This document shows positions 17,919 through 26,004 of a stretch of 46,027 nucleotides of DNA, one piece after another. Numbering within the stretch: position 1 is the first letter of the stretch; each line of letters opens with the position of its first letter. Under the pieces are notes generated by a model. That model made no database searches and was not told the DNA's origin. It saw nothing but the letters and a program-made list of their open reading frames with translations. Where the stretch lies: the NCBI GenBank assembly GCA_018712515.1, contig DVGW01000027.1:1-46027 (forward strand). Reading direction: 5' to 3'. The DNA is from Aphodovivens avicola (GTDB lineage Bacteria > Actinomycetota > Coriobacteriia > Coriobacteriales > Eggerthellaceae). The translations under genes and the position numbers were made by a program.

Positions 17919-17955
17919 AAGGGGCCCGCAGCGCATTGCTGCGAGCCCCTTTGTT
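17919..17955. terminator. Bidirectional terminator between convergent genes
   Basis: AAGGGGC-c-CGCAGC (17919-17932) pairs with GCTGCG-a-GCCCCTT (17938-17951) around a GCATT loop; T-rich sequence follows on the plus strand, and the complementary TTGTCG on the minus. It lies between the acyltransferase stop (17824) and the diaminopimelate dehydrogenase stop (17989). Confidence 0.8.
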
Positions 17956-17988
17956 TGAGAGTGGCGTGCGTGCCGTTGTCTGCGTCTC

Positions 17989-18975
17989 TTAGAGCAGCGT
18001 GGCGCGCAGCTCCTCGCCGGACAGGGGCGACAGGTAGGCCGGGGCGATGTCGAAGACGGTCTTGGCGCCGGTTTGGCCCTCCTGGGACAGGCGATGGACG
18101 GCGCGGGCGTAGGCGACGAGCGCGTTGGCGGTGAACTCGGGGTTGGAGCCCAGCTTCAGCGAGTACTCGATCACGCACTGGTGATCGCCGGCGGTCTTGC
18201 CGCTGCGCAGCACGAAGCCGCCGTGAGGCATCTCGGCGTGGTCGCGATCGAGCTCCTCCTGGCTGATGAAGTTGACGGTGACGTCGTACTCGTCGAAGTA
18301 GTTGGGCATCTCCTTGATCTGATGCTCGACCTCGGCGGCGTCGGCGCCCTCCTCCAGCACGACGAAGCACTCGCGCGTGTGCTTCTGGCGCGTGGTCAGC
18401 TCGGGGTTCTCGCCGGCGCGCACCGCCTCGAGGGCGGCCTCGACGGGAACCGTGTACTGCTTGGCGTCGGCCACGCCGGGGATGCGGCGGATGGCGTCGG
18501 AGTGGCCCTGGCTCACGCCGCGGCCCCAGAACGTGTAGTCGCTGCCCTCGGGCAGGATCACGTTGCCGAACAGGCGCTCCAGCGAGAACAGGCCGGGATC
18601 CCAGCCGCACGAGATCAGGCCCACATGGCCGCCTTCCTTGGCGGCCGCGTCGACGGCGGCGAAGTGCTGCGGGATGTTGTGGTGGGTGTCGAAGCTGTCC
18701 ACGACGTTGCAGAACCTGGCGTAGCGCGGGGTCTGCTCGGGCAGGTCGGTCGCGCTGCCGCCGCACAGGATCAGCACGTCGATGTCGTCGGCGGCGCCCG
18801 TCTCGAGTTCGCTTGCATTGCGGACCGGCACGCCCTCGGTGGCGATGGTCACCGTGGAGGGATCGCGGCGCGTGAACACCGCGGCGAGCTCCGTGTCCGG
18901 ATTTTGGCGGACGGCCAGCTCCACGCCGCGCCCGATGTTGCCGTAGCCCAAGATGCCGATGCGAATTGCAGACAT
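17989..18975 (-). CDS. ddh: meso-Diaminopimelate D-dehydrogenase
   Basis: The 328-aa protein has an N-terminal NADPH-binding Rossmann loop, GILGYGNIGRGVE (residues 7-19), and the DapDH signatures LILCGGSATDLPEQ, VDSFDTHHNIPQHF, LISCGWDPGLFSL and YTFWGRGVSQGHSDAIRRI. The family makes meso-diaminopimelate directly from tetrahydrodipicolinate, ammonia and NADPH, bypassing the succinylase and aminotransferase steps, and so serves lysine and peptidoglycan synthesis. ATG 18975 follows AAAGGG; longer upstream frames run into the REP-like repeat at 19146 and are rejected. Single gene, convergent with the acyltransferase gene. Confidence 0.95.
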   Translation of the reverse strand: MSAIRIGILGYGNIGRGVELAVRQNPDTELAAVFTRRDPSTVTIATEGVPVRNASELETGAADDIDVLILCGGSATDLPEQTPRYARFCNVVDSFDTHHNIPQHFAAVDAAAKEGGHVGLISCGWDPGLFSLERLFGNVILPEGSDYTFWGRGVSQGHSDAIRRIPGVADAKQYTVPVEAALEAVRAGENPELTTRQKHTRECFVVLEEGADAAEVEHQIKEMPNYFDEYDVTVNFISQEELDRDHAEMPHGGFVLRSGKTAGDHQCVIEYSLKLGSNPEFTANALVAYARAVHRLSQEGQTGAKTVFDIAPAYLSPLSGEELRATLL

Positions 18976-19145
18976 GCGAAACCCTTTCTGTTCGAATGAT
19001 GATGCGTCGATGACGACCTTGCATAGTAGCGCGCCGCCTCGAATCTGCCTACCTCGCGCGGACCATGAACAGAAAAGAATCGGGTGGCGATGCCGCCGCG
19101 GTCGGGCGGCGAGACGTGGATGGTGCGCGCCGGCGGCAAGCGTCG

Positions 19146-19212
19146 ATGTGACGGGGGACGTACCTTCTGTCACATTTGGATAATGTGACAGAAGGTACGT
19201 CCCCCGTCACAT
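19146..19212. repeat. REPIN-like palindrome, copy B
   Basis: Arms 19146-19173 and 19185-19212 are perfect 28-nt inverted repeats around an 11-nt loop ATTTGGATAAT. The core GTGACAGAAGGTACGTCCCC matches copy A, but the TTTGGATAA tail is in the loop rather than at the outer ends, so the two units are joined in the opposite arrangement. It lies upstream of ddh, within the divergent ddh/pit space. Confidence 0.88.
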
Positions 19213-19390
19213 CTGTGGCCATCTTGGCTTTGTCAGATAAAACTTGATCTAAACATTACATTCGCGAAAGCGTCGCGGTGATACTCTTTTTCAGGCACGA
19301 TTCGCGGCCTTGTTTTGCCATGCGACAAGACAGATGAGCCGTCGGTACGCTATAGTGATGCAAATAGGAACGGGAGGTCCTTGGAGGCGT

Positions 19391-20548
19391 ATGGAAATCG
19401 CAACCCTCGTCGTCGTGGTAATGGTCATCGTTACCGCTCTGATCTTCGACTTCACCAACGGCTTTCATGACACGGCGAACGCGATGGCCACATCCATCGC
19501 CACCGGCGCCCTGAAGCCCCGGACCGCGGTCATCGCGGCGGGCACGCTGAACCTCATCGGCGCGTTCCTCTCCACCGAGGTCGCCCAGACCATCTCGGGC
19601 GGGCTCATCAACGAGCAGCAAGTGGCGATCGGCCCGGAATTCATATTCGCGGGTCTTGTGGGCGCCATCCTGTGGAACCTTCTCACCTGGCTGGTCGGCC
19701 TGCCCTCCAGCTCCTCCCACGCCCTGTTCGGCGGCCTGGTCGGCGCCGTCATCATCGGCGCGGGCGTCGAGGGCGTCAACTTCGTCGGCGTGCTCACCAA
19801 GATCCTGATCCCCGCTATCGTGTCGGTGATCGTGGCGGCGCTTGCGGCGACATGCGCGACCAAGCTCATCGGATTCATAACCAAGGGCATGGATGAGAAG
19901 CAGGTCGAGAGCGGCTTCCGCCACGGCCAGACCGTCACCGCCTGCCTCGTGGCCCTTTCCCACGGCACCAACGACGCCCAGAAGACCATGGGCATCATCA
20001 CGCTGACCCTCGTCGCCTCCGGCATGCAGCCGTCCGGCTCCGGCCCCGAGTTCTGGGTCGTCGCCGTCTGCGGCCTGGCGATCGCCCTGGGCACCTACAT
20101 GGGCGGCTGGCGCGTCATCCGCACCCTGGGCAAGGGCCTGACCGAGATCAGCACGCCGCAGGGCTTCGCCGCCGAGGCCAGCTCCGCGACGACCATCCTC
20201 GTGTCCTCGCATCTGGGCTTCGCGCTGTCCACCACGCAGGTCTGCTCCGGTTCGATCATCGGCTCGGGCCTGGGCAAGGGCACGCCGGTCAACTGGAAGG
20301 TCGCCGGCCGCATGCTCATCGCCTGGCTCGTCACCTTCCCGGCTGCTGCGATCGTGGGCGGCCTCGCCTGCGCCGTCACCAAGGTCGGCATGTGGGGCGT
20401 CATCGTGGTCGCGGTGCTCGCGGTCGTCGGCGCGTTCGTGATCGTGCGCCTGTCGCACCGCAACCCGGTCAATTCCATGAACGTCAACGAATCCGGCGAC
20501 GTCAAGATCAACGCCGATTCCTCGTCCACCGCCGCGCAGGCCGCGTAG
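19391..20548 (+). CDS. pit: PiT-family inorganic phosphate transporter
   Basis: The 385-aa membrane protein has the two PHO4/PiT signatures, F-T-N-G-F-H-D-T-A-N-A-M-A-T near residue 20 and SHGTNDAQKTMG in the middle, with about ten helices. These transporters import metal-phosphate with protons or sodium at low affinity. ATG 19391 is preceded by GGAGG 4 nt upstream, and the protein starts MEIATLVVVVMVIVTALIFD; upstream in-frame codons lack a ribosome-binding site. A small membrane-protein gene begins 18 nt after the stop, then a UspA gene, so the three may be linked in function. Confidence 0.93.
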   Translation: MEIATLVVVVMVIVTALIFDFTNGFHDTANAMATSIATGALKPRTAVIAAGTLNLIGAFLSTEVAQTISGGLINEQQVAIGPEFIFAGLVGAILWNLLTWLVGLPSSSSHALFGGLVGAVIIGAGVEGVNFVGVLTKILIPAIVSVIVAALAATCATKLIGFITKGMDEKQVESGFRHGQTVTACLVALSHGTNDAQKTMGIITLTLVASGMQPSGSGPEFWVVAVCGLAIALGTYMGGWRVIRTLGKGLTEISTPQGFAAEASSATTILVSSHLGFALSTTQVCSGSIIGSGLGKGTPVNWKVAGRMLIAWLVTFPAAAIVGGLACAVTKVGMWGVIVVAVLAVVGAFVIVRLSHRNPVNSMNVNESGDVKINADSSSTAAQAA

Positions 20549-20566
20549 CAGAAGGGAGTGATCAAC

Positions 20567-20800
20567 GTGATCGAGCAAGAGATCATGAGCTTCGTGACCG
20601 TTCTCGTGGTCGCGGTCGGAGTGGCGAGCGTGATCAGCATGCTGTACGCGCTGGGCATCCGCCTGTGGGCACGCGGCGCGGTGGAGGAGGTCGGCGGCGC
20701 CCATATGCTGCCGCGCCTGTTCTCGTGCGTGTGCTTCGCCGCCTGCATCGCCATCGTGCTGTTTGCGCTGTGGTTGATGATCCCGCTGTTCCACCAGTAG
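20567..20800 (+). CDS. Small two-helix membrane protein downstream of pit
   Basis: The 77-aa product (GTG 20567, AAGGGAG about 9 nt upstream) has two hydrophobic helices, SFVTVLVVAVGVASVISMLY and a second near VCFAACIAIVLFALWLMIP, joined by a short polar loop WARGAVEEVGGAH. GTG 20558 is too close to the ribosome-binding site; ATG 20585 is an alternative. No family recognised. It follows pit by 18 nt and is closed by a strong terminator, so it is probably co-transcribed with pit and may be an accessory subunit. Confidence 0.75.
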   Translation: MIEQEIMSFVTVLVVAVGVASVISMLYALGIRLWARGAVEEVGGAHMLPRLFSCVCFAACIAIVLFALWLMIPLFHQ

Positions 20801-20808
20801 TACAATGA

Positions 20809-20840
20809 GGGCGGCTCGCACAGCGGGCCGCCTTTTTCTT
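20809..20840 (+). terminator. Rho-independent terminator of the pit operon
   Basis: GGCGGC (20810-20815) pairs with GCCGCC (20827-20832), the stem continuing through CGC/GCG, followed by TTTTTCTTT. It lies 10 nt after the small membrane-protein gene. Confidence 0.9.
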
Positions 20841-20887
20841 TCACCGTGGTTTTCCGCATCCTCTTCGACGAAGGAAGGTAGATCGAT

Positions 20888-21739
20888 ATGAAGATCCTCG
20901 TTGGCATCGACGGCACCGAACGCGGCGAGCGCGCGCTGGAATGGGCCGCCCGCTACGGAGCGCGCGAGGGAGCCGCGCTCACGCTCATCGCCGTGGTGGA
21001 TCCCGCCGCGGCGCGCGCGTACGGCATCGACAAGCAGACCGGCGACGCCGCCATCGAGGGCGTGCTGCAGGAGGCCAAGGACAAGGTTCTGGCGAAGTAC
21101 CCCGACACCGAGGTGGACACGGTGATCTCCGTCGGCAAGGTCGTCGACTGCCTGGTCGATGCGGCCGAGAGCCACGATATGGTCGTCATGGGCTCGCATC
21201 ACGGCGCCTCGGTCGGCGAGACCGTCGGCGGCGCGAAGGGCCTGCGCGTGTCCGTGTCCGTCGACGTCCCCACCGTCGTCATCCCGTGCGACTGGGAGCA
21301 GGACAGCAGCAACCACCGCATCGTCGTGGGCGTCGGCCCCGACGAGTCCAGCCTCAACGCCATCAGGTTCGCGGTGCGCGAGGCCGTGACCGACGGCGAG
21401 CAGCTCGACCTGGTCTCGGGCTGGGGCCTGCCCGCCATCCTGACCAAGCCCGCCGAGGCGATGGGCGGCGGCCTGGATCCGGTCGGCGAGCAGTACCAGC
21501 GCAACCTGGAGCAGCTGGCTGCCGAGCTCAAGGCCGACAACGAGGAGCTCGACGTGGTCGCGCACGCGGTCGAGGGCTCGTCCCCCACGCATGCGATCCT
21601 GAACTACGCCAAGGACAGCAAGCTTTTGGTGCTGGGCACCCATTCGCGCTCGACGCTCGGCCGCACGCTGTTCGGCTCGGTCACCCACAGCGTCCTTTTG
21701 AACCTGTGCGTGCCGACCGTCATCGTGCCGCAGAAGTAG
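20888..21739 (+). CDS. UspA-family universal stress protein, tandem domains
   Basis: The 283-aa protein consists of two Usp domains, beginning MKILVGIDGTERGERALEWA and, near residue 140, HRIVVGVGPDESSLNAIRFA. The second domain retains the ATP-binding signature G-x2-S-x-L-G-x-x-x-x-G-S (GTHSRSTLGRTLFGSVTHS); the first has the degenerate version GSHHGASVGETVGGAKG. Tandem Usp proteins are common in Actinobacteria as cytoplasmic nucleotide-binding stress factors. GAAGGAAGG precedes ATG 20888. It has its own terminator on each side, so it is likely a single transcription unit. Confidence 0.9.
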   Translation: MKILVGIDGTERGERALEWAARYGAREGAALTLIAVVDPAAARAYGIDKQTGDAAIEGVLQEAKDKVLAKYPDTEVDTVISVGKVVDCLVDAAESHDMVVMGSHHGASVGETVGGAKGLRVSVSVDVPTVVIPCDWEQDSSNHRIVVGVGPDESSLNAIRFAVREAVTDGEQLDLVSGWGLPAILTKPAEAMGGGLDPVGEQYQRNLEQLAAELKADNEELDVVAHAVEGSSPTHAILNYAKDSKLLVLGTHSRSTLGRTLFGSVTHSVLLNLCVPTVIVPQK

Positions 21740-21783
21740 CCCGAGGAGACCGCCTCCGGCCGTCGATTCAAGGACTGAATATG

Positions 21784-21823
21784 AAGCCCGCCGTGCGAAG
21801 GGGAATCGCGCGGCGGGCTTTCC
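21784..21823 (+). terminator. Rho-independent terminator of the Usp gene
   Basis: AAGCCCGCCG (21784-21793) is exactly complementary to CGGCGGGCTT (21811-21820), followed by a short T/C run. It lies 45 nt after the Usp stop codon. Confidence 0.85.
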
Positions 21824-21829
21824 TATAAT
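21824..21829 (+). promoter_or_regulatory. -10 box of the site-2 protease gene
   Basis: TATAAT at 21824-21829 is a consensus -10 hexamer directly after the Usp terminator and 33 nt before ATG 21862. No clear -35 hexamer is seen. Confidence 0.5.
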
Positions 21830-21861
21830 GGGGCAAACGATCCCCGAAAGGTTTTCGCCGT

Positions 21862-22971
21862 ATGGATATCATCATCATGATAGTCGCCGCCACCATCGTG
21901 CTCGGCGTGCTCGTCTTCATCCACGAAGGCGGGCATTTCCTCGCCGCCAAGGCGTTCGGCGTGCGCGTGACGGAGTTCATGCTGGGCCTGCCCGGCCCCA
22001 GTATCGGCTTCACGGCGGGAGGGACCAAGTTCGGCATCACCCCGATCCTGCTCGGCGGCTACGCGCGCGTGTGCGGCATGGAGCCGGGCGAGATGAAGCC
22101 GCACCTGCGCGAGGCGCTGGCGGCGCTCCACCGCCGCGGCACCGCGACGATGGAGGACATCGCCTTGGATTGCGGCATCGGCGCCGAGGACGCCTACGAG
22201 GCGCTCGAGGAGCTCGTCGAGTGGGGAAGCGCGGTCGGCCCGACGAAGAAGGACCGGTTCAACACCTACCGCGCGCCCGAGGTGCGCCCGACGCGCCGCC
22301 AGATCCGCCGCGCCCAGGAGCAGGGGATCGCCGCGCCCGCCGCCTACGCGCTGGGGGAGGCGCGCCCCGTGCCGGACGCCGAGGAGCTGTTCCAAAGCGA
22401 GTACCGCCAGCAGTACCGCAGCCTGCCGTTTTGGAAGCGCTCGGTCATCCTGGTCGCCGGCGTCGCGGTGAACCTGCTGTTCGCCATCATCGCGTTCGTC
22501 GTGGTGTTCACGTTCATCGGCGCCGACGTGCAGTACGTCGACACGGGCGAGATCGCGCACATCACGCTCAACCCCCTCCAGGCGGTTGAGTGCGGATTCA
22601 TGTACATCGGCGCCGTCATCCAGGCGGTGGCGGGCCTGTTCAACCCCGCGACGACCGCCGAGGTGATGGAGGGGTCGACCTCGATCGTGGGCATCGCCGT
22701 CATGTCCGGCAGCGCGATTCAGGCGGGCGTGAGCGAGTTCCTCCTGTTCATGGCGATGATCTCCACGTCGCTCGGCATCATGAACCTGCTGCCCATCCCC
22801 CCGCTCGACGGCGGCCGCTTCGTCATCGAGGTCTTCCAGAAGATCTCGCGGCGCACCGTGTCGCTGCGCGCGCTGAATGCGCTGTCGCTTGCGGGCATGG
22901 CGCTGTTTTTGTGCTTCTTCGTCGTGATGGTCAACCAGGACGTCCAGCGCTTCATCTTCGGCAACTGGTAG
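21862..22971 (+). CDS. rseP: Site-2 protease (M50, RseP-like) lacking a PDZ domain
   Basis: The 369-aa intramembrane metalloprotease has the zinc motif H21-E-G-G-H25 in the first helix and the LDG motif NLLPIPPLDGG near residues 308-318. Two things differ from standard RseP/RasP. The periplasmic PDZ domain normally between helices 2 and 3 is absent: only about 40 residues separate them. Instead the cytoplasmic side between about residues 75 and 175 holds an extra segment with a winged-helix-like part (TATMEDIALDCGIGAEDAYE, then ALEELVEWGSA) and a basic stretch (RPTRRQIRRAQEQG). RseP homologues cleave anti-sigma factors or signal peptides in the membrane. It is followed by ispG and proS, a neighbourhood typical for this protease. 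GAAAGG precedes ATG 21862 at long spacing. Confidence 0.88.
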   Translation: MDIIIMIVAATIVLGVLVFIHEGGHFLAAKAFGVRVTEFMLGLPGPSIGFTAGGTKFGITPILLGGYARVCGMEPGEMKPHLREALAALHRRGTATMEDIALDCGIGAEDAYEALEELVEWGSAVGPTKKDRFNTYRAPEVRPTRRQIRRAQEQGIAAPAAYALGEARPVPDAEELFQSEYRQQYRSLPFWKRSVILVAGVAVNLLFAIIAFVVVFTFIGADVQYVDTGEIAHITLNPLQAVECGFMYIGAVIQAVAGLFNPATTAEVMEGSTSIVGIAVMSGSAIQAGVSEFLLFMAMISTSLGIMNLLPIPPLDGGRFVIEVFQKISRRTVSLRALNALSLAGMALFLCFFVVMVNQDVQRFIFGNW

Positions 22972-23059
22972 GCCGCGCCGTCCGACCGAGAGGCGCTCGG
23001 GCATGGGCAAAGTTCGTGGATGCGGGGCGTGCGGCGCGCATGCGGACGCTCGATAGCGG

Positions 23060-23065
23060 TACAAT
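23060..23065 (+). promoter_or_regulatory. Possible -10 box for ispG-proS
   Basis: TACAAT at 23060-23065 stands 35 nt before ATG 23100 in the 128-nt gap after the protease gene, suggesting that ispG-proS also has its own promoter. No convincing -35. Confidence 0.4.
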
Positions 23066-23099
23066 GATGCGACGTGCGAGAAAAGGCGACGGAGGGGCC

Positions 23100-24182
23100 A
23101 TGTCCTTAGAATCCCAACAGGCGCAAGCCGGAAAGCCCAACCAGGCGACCCGCCGGGTGATGGTGGGCTCGGTGCCCATGGGCGGCGGCGCCCCCGTGGT
23201 GGTCCAGTCGATGCTCAACGCGCCCGCCGACGACGCGGGCGCCAACCTGGCGCAGATCAGCGCGCTGGCCGAGGCCGGCTGCGAGGTGGTCCGCATGGCT
23301 ATCCCGCGCCGCGATTGCCTGGACGCGTTCCAGGCCGTGTGCGAGGCGTCGCCCCTGCCCATGGTCGCCGACATCCACTTCGACGCGCGCATCGCCATCG
23401 AGGCCGCCCGCCGCGGCGCGGCGAAGCTGCGCATCAATCCCGGCAACATCGGCGGCTTGGCCAAGACCGACGCCGTGCTCGACGCCGCGGGCGAGGCGGG
23501 GATCCCCATCCGCATCGGCGTGAACGCCGGCTCGCTCGACGGGGGGATCGCCGCGCTCGACGAGCCGCTGCCGCGCAAGCTGGCGCTGTCGGCCGAGGAG
23601 TACGTGCGCCATTGCGAGGACCGCGGCTTCCGCGACCTGGTCGTGAGCGCCAAGGCCCACGACGTGATGGCGACCGTCGCCACGTACCGCCTGCTCGCGC
23701 GCGAGCTGCCCCAGGTGCCGCTGCACATCGGCATCACCGAGGCCGGCACCGCGTTCCAGGGCATCATCAAGTCCGCGTGCGGGCTGGGCATCCTGCTCGA
23801 GGAGGGCATCGGCGACACGCTGCGCATCTCGCTCACCGACGATCCGGTCAACGAGATCCGCGCCTGCTGGACGCTCCTCGCGGCGCTCGACCTGCGCCGC
23901 CGCGCCCCCGAGCTCATCAGCTGCCCCACCTGCGGGCGCTGCCAGGTCGACCTCATCGGCCTTGCCAAGCAGGTCGAGGAGCGCATCGCGACGCTGCGCA
24001 AGCCGCTCAAGGTGGCCGTCATGGGATGCGTGGTCAACGGTCCCGGCGAGGCCGCCGACGCCGACATCGGCGTGGCCTGCGGCGACGGCGTGGGCATCGT
24101 TTTTTCCCAAGGCAAGACCGTCCGCAAGGTCGACGAGGCCGACATCGTGGACGCTTTGATGGAGGAGATAGGAAGACTATGA
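23100..24182 (+). CDS. ispG: 4-hydroxy-3-methylbut-2-en-1-yl diphosphate synthase (flavodoxin-dependent)
   Basis: The 360-aa protein matches IspG throughout: VMVGSVPMGGGAPVVVQSM at the start of the TIM-barrel, VADIHFDARIAIEA, KLRINPGNIG, and the [4Fe-4S] cysteines in CPTCGRCQVDL and MGCVVNGPGEA. The enzyme reductively opens MEcPP to HMBPP in the non-mevalonate isoprenoid pathway. The ATG at 23100 is preceded by GGAGG; the open frame continues upstream of it but lacks homology. The stop TGA overlaps the proS start (ATGA), so the two are translationally coupled. Confidence 0.96.
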   Translation: MSLESQQAQAGKPNQATRRVMVGSVPMGGGAPVVVQSMLNAPADDAGANLAQISALAEAGCEVVRMAIPRRDCLDAFQAVCEASPLPMVADIHFDARIAIEAARRGAAKLRINPGNIGGLAKTDAVLDAAGEAGIPIRIGVNAGSLDGGIAALDEPLPRKLALSAEEYVRHCEDRGFRDLVVSAKAHDVMATVATYRLLARELPQVPLHIGITEAGTAFQGIIKSACGLGILLEEGIGDTLRISLTDDPVNEIRACWTLLAALDLRRRAPELISCPTCGRCQVDLIGLAKQVEERIATLRKPLKVAVMGCVVNGPGEAADADIGVACGDGVGIVFSQGKTVRKVDEADIVDALMEEIGRL

Positions 24183-25930
24183 CGAACAACATCATCCGCA
24201 TGAGCACGCTGTACGCGCCCACGCTGAGGGAGGATCCCTCCGACGCCGACATCGCGTCCGCCAAGCTGCTGGTGCGCGCCGGCATGGTGCGCAAGGAGGC
24301 GTCGGGCCTCTACTCGTTCCTGCCGCTGGGCATGCGCGTGCTGCGCAAGATCGAGGACATCGTCCGCGAGGAGATGGACTCCCACGGCGGCCAGGAGATC
24401 CTGATGCCCTTCGTGCAGCCGGCGGAGCTGTGGCACCGCAGCGGCCGCTGGACCGTGTACGGCGACGAGCTTCTGCGCATGACCGACCGCCACGGCAACG
24501 AGTTCTGCCTGGGCCCCACCCATGAGGAGGTCATCACCGACCTGGTCGACAACGAGCTGCGCAGCTACAAGGACCTGCCCAAGAACCTCTACCACATCCA
24601 GCTCAAGTTCCGCGACGAGCGCCGTCCGCGCTTCGGCCTCCTGCGCGGCCGCGAGTTCATCATGAAGGACGCCTACAGCTTCGACGCCGACGAGGAGGGT
24701 TTGGAGAAGAGCTACCAGCTGATGCGCGACGCGTACTCCAACATGTGCGAGCGCATGGGCCTGGAGTACCGCATCGTCGAGGCCGACTCCGGCCAGATCG
24801 GCGGCAGCGGCTCGGAGGAGTTCATGGCGCTGGCCGAGACCGGCGAGGCGGAGCTTGTGCACTGCCAGTGCGGCTATGCGGCCGACGTCGAGGCGGCGGC
24901 GTGCAAGCCCGAGCCCAAGGCGTATCCGGCGACGTCGCTCGAGAAGATCTCCACCCCCGGCGTCCACACGATCGCCGAGCTGGCGGCGCATCTGGGCTGC
25001 GACGAGGCGGCGTGCATGAAGGCGTTCGCCTGCAAGGACGAGCAGGGCGCCATCTGGGTGCTGTTCGTGCCGGGCGACTACGAGGTCAACGAGGTCAAGG
25101 TCGAGAATCTCATCGGCGTGTTCGAGCCCCTCACCGACGAGGAGATGAAAGACGCCGGCCTGGTCAAGGGCTCGATGGGCCCGGTGGGCCTGCCCGAGGG
25201 CGTGAAGGTCGCCGCCGACATCAGTCTGCGCGAGATGCCCAACTGGGTGGTCGGCGCCAACGAGGACGGCTTCCACTACGTGGGCGCCCAGCTCGGCCGC
25301 GACTTCCAAGTGGACGCATGGGCGGATCTGTGCCTGGTGCGCGAGGGCGATCCGTGCCCGAAGTGCGGGCTGCCGCTGTCGCACGCGCGCGGCATCGAGG
25401 TCGGTCAGATCTTCAAGCTCGGCGACAAGTACTCCCGCTCGATGGACGTCAAGTTCATGGACGAGAACGGCGAGGAGCGCTACTTCATCATGGGCTGCTA
25501 CGGCGTGGGCGTCTCGCGCACGCTGGCCGCCGCGGTCGAGCAGAGCCACGACGATGCCGGCATCATCTGGCCGTTCGGCATCGCGCCGGCGCACATCTGC
25601 GTCATCCCGCTGACGGTGGGGGACGACACGGTGCAGCCCGCCGCCGAGCAGATCGCCGGGAAGGCGGCCGAGCTCGGGTTCGAGGTCGTCATCGACGATC
25701 GTAACGAGCGCGCTGGCGTCAAGTTCGCCGACGCCGACCTGATCGGCTGGCCGTTGCAGGTCGTCGTGGGCAAGCGCGGCCTCGCCGAGGGCAAAGTGGA
25801 GATCAAGCGCCGCCGCACCGGCGAGCGCCGCGACGTCGAGCTGACCACGCTGTCGGAGCTGTTCGGCTTCGCCGCCCGCGCCGCGCGCCACAGCCGCACC
25901 ATCAACGTCTTCGACGCCCTGTTCAACTAG
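24179..25930 (+). CDS. proS: Prolyl-tRNA synthetase, bacterial (editing) type
   Basis: The 583-aa class II synthetase contains motif 2 (KFRDERRPRFGLLRGREF), the GPTHEE signature, a YbaK-like editing insertion between about residues 225 and 405 (for example HTIAELAAHLGCDEAACMKA), motif 3 (GCYGVGVSRTLAAAVEQ) and a C-terminal anticodon-binding domain (GFEVVIDDRNERAGVKFADAD). Cys pairs CQCG and CPKCG flank the insertion. It charges tRNA-Pro and clears mischarged Ala-tRNA. ATG 24179 overlaps the ispG stop by four bases. Confidence 0.96.
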   Translation: MTNNIIRMSTLYAPTLREDPSDADIASAKLLVRAGMVRKEASGLYSFLPLGMRVLRKIEDIVREEMDSHGGQEILMPFVQPAELWHRSGRWTVYGDELLRMTDRHGNEFCLGPTHEEVITDLVDNELRSYKDLPKNLYHIQLKFRDERRPRFGLLRGREFIMKDAYSFDADEEGLEKSYQLMRDAYSNMCERMGLEYRIVEADSGQIGGSGSEEFMALAETGEAELVHCQCGYAADVEAAACKPEPKAYPATSLEKISTPGVHTIAELAAHLGCDEAACMKAFACKDEQGAIWVLFVPGDYEVNEVKVENLIGVFEPLTDEEMKDAGLVKGSMGPVGLPEGVKVAADISLREMPNWVVGANEDGFHYVGAQLGRDFQVDAWADLCLVREGDPCPKCGLPLSHARGIEVGQIFKLGDKYSRSMDVKFMDENGEERYFIMGCYGVGVSRTLAAAVEQSHDDAGIIWPFGIAPAHICVIPLTVGDDTVQPAAEQIAGKAAELGFEVVIDDRNERAGVKFADADLIGWPLQVVVGKRGLAEGKVEIKRRRTGERRDVELTTLSELFGFAARAARHSRTINVFDALFN

Positions 25931-25959
25931 CCGCGCGCGTGGCAGGTGCGTGACAGGGC

Positions 25960-25997
25960 GTGACAGGGGACGTTCCTTCTGTCACCTTTGGATAATT
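25960..25997. repeat. REP-like unit, copy C
   Basis: A single unit running from GTGACAGGGGACGTTCCTTC through CTGTCACCTTTGGATAA, in reverse orientation, with a partial GTGACAGGGC duplicate immediately upstream (25950-25959). The unit itself can fold by GTGACAG/CTGTCAC pairing. It lies between convergent proS and the LysR gene. Confidence 0.85.
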
Positions 25998-26004
25998 CGA
26001 CGCA

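Noticed and set aside
16097..19024. A 975-codon minus-strand open frame across the acyltransferase and ddh genes
   Set aside because: Low-complexity Arg/Gly/His composition, no domains, and it opposes two well-supported genes.
22952..25891. A 979-codon minus-strand open frame opposite ispG and proS
   Set aside because: Antisense shadow; IspG and ProS are unmistakable on the other strand.
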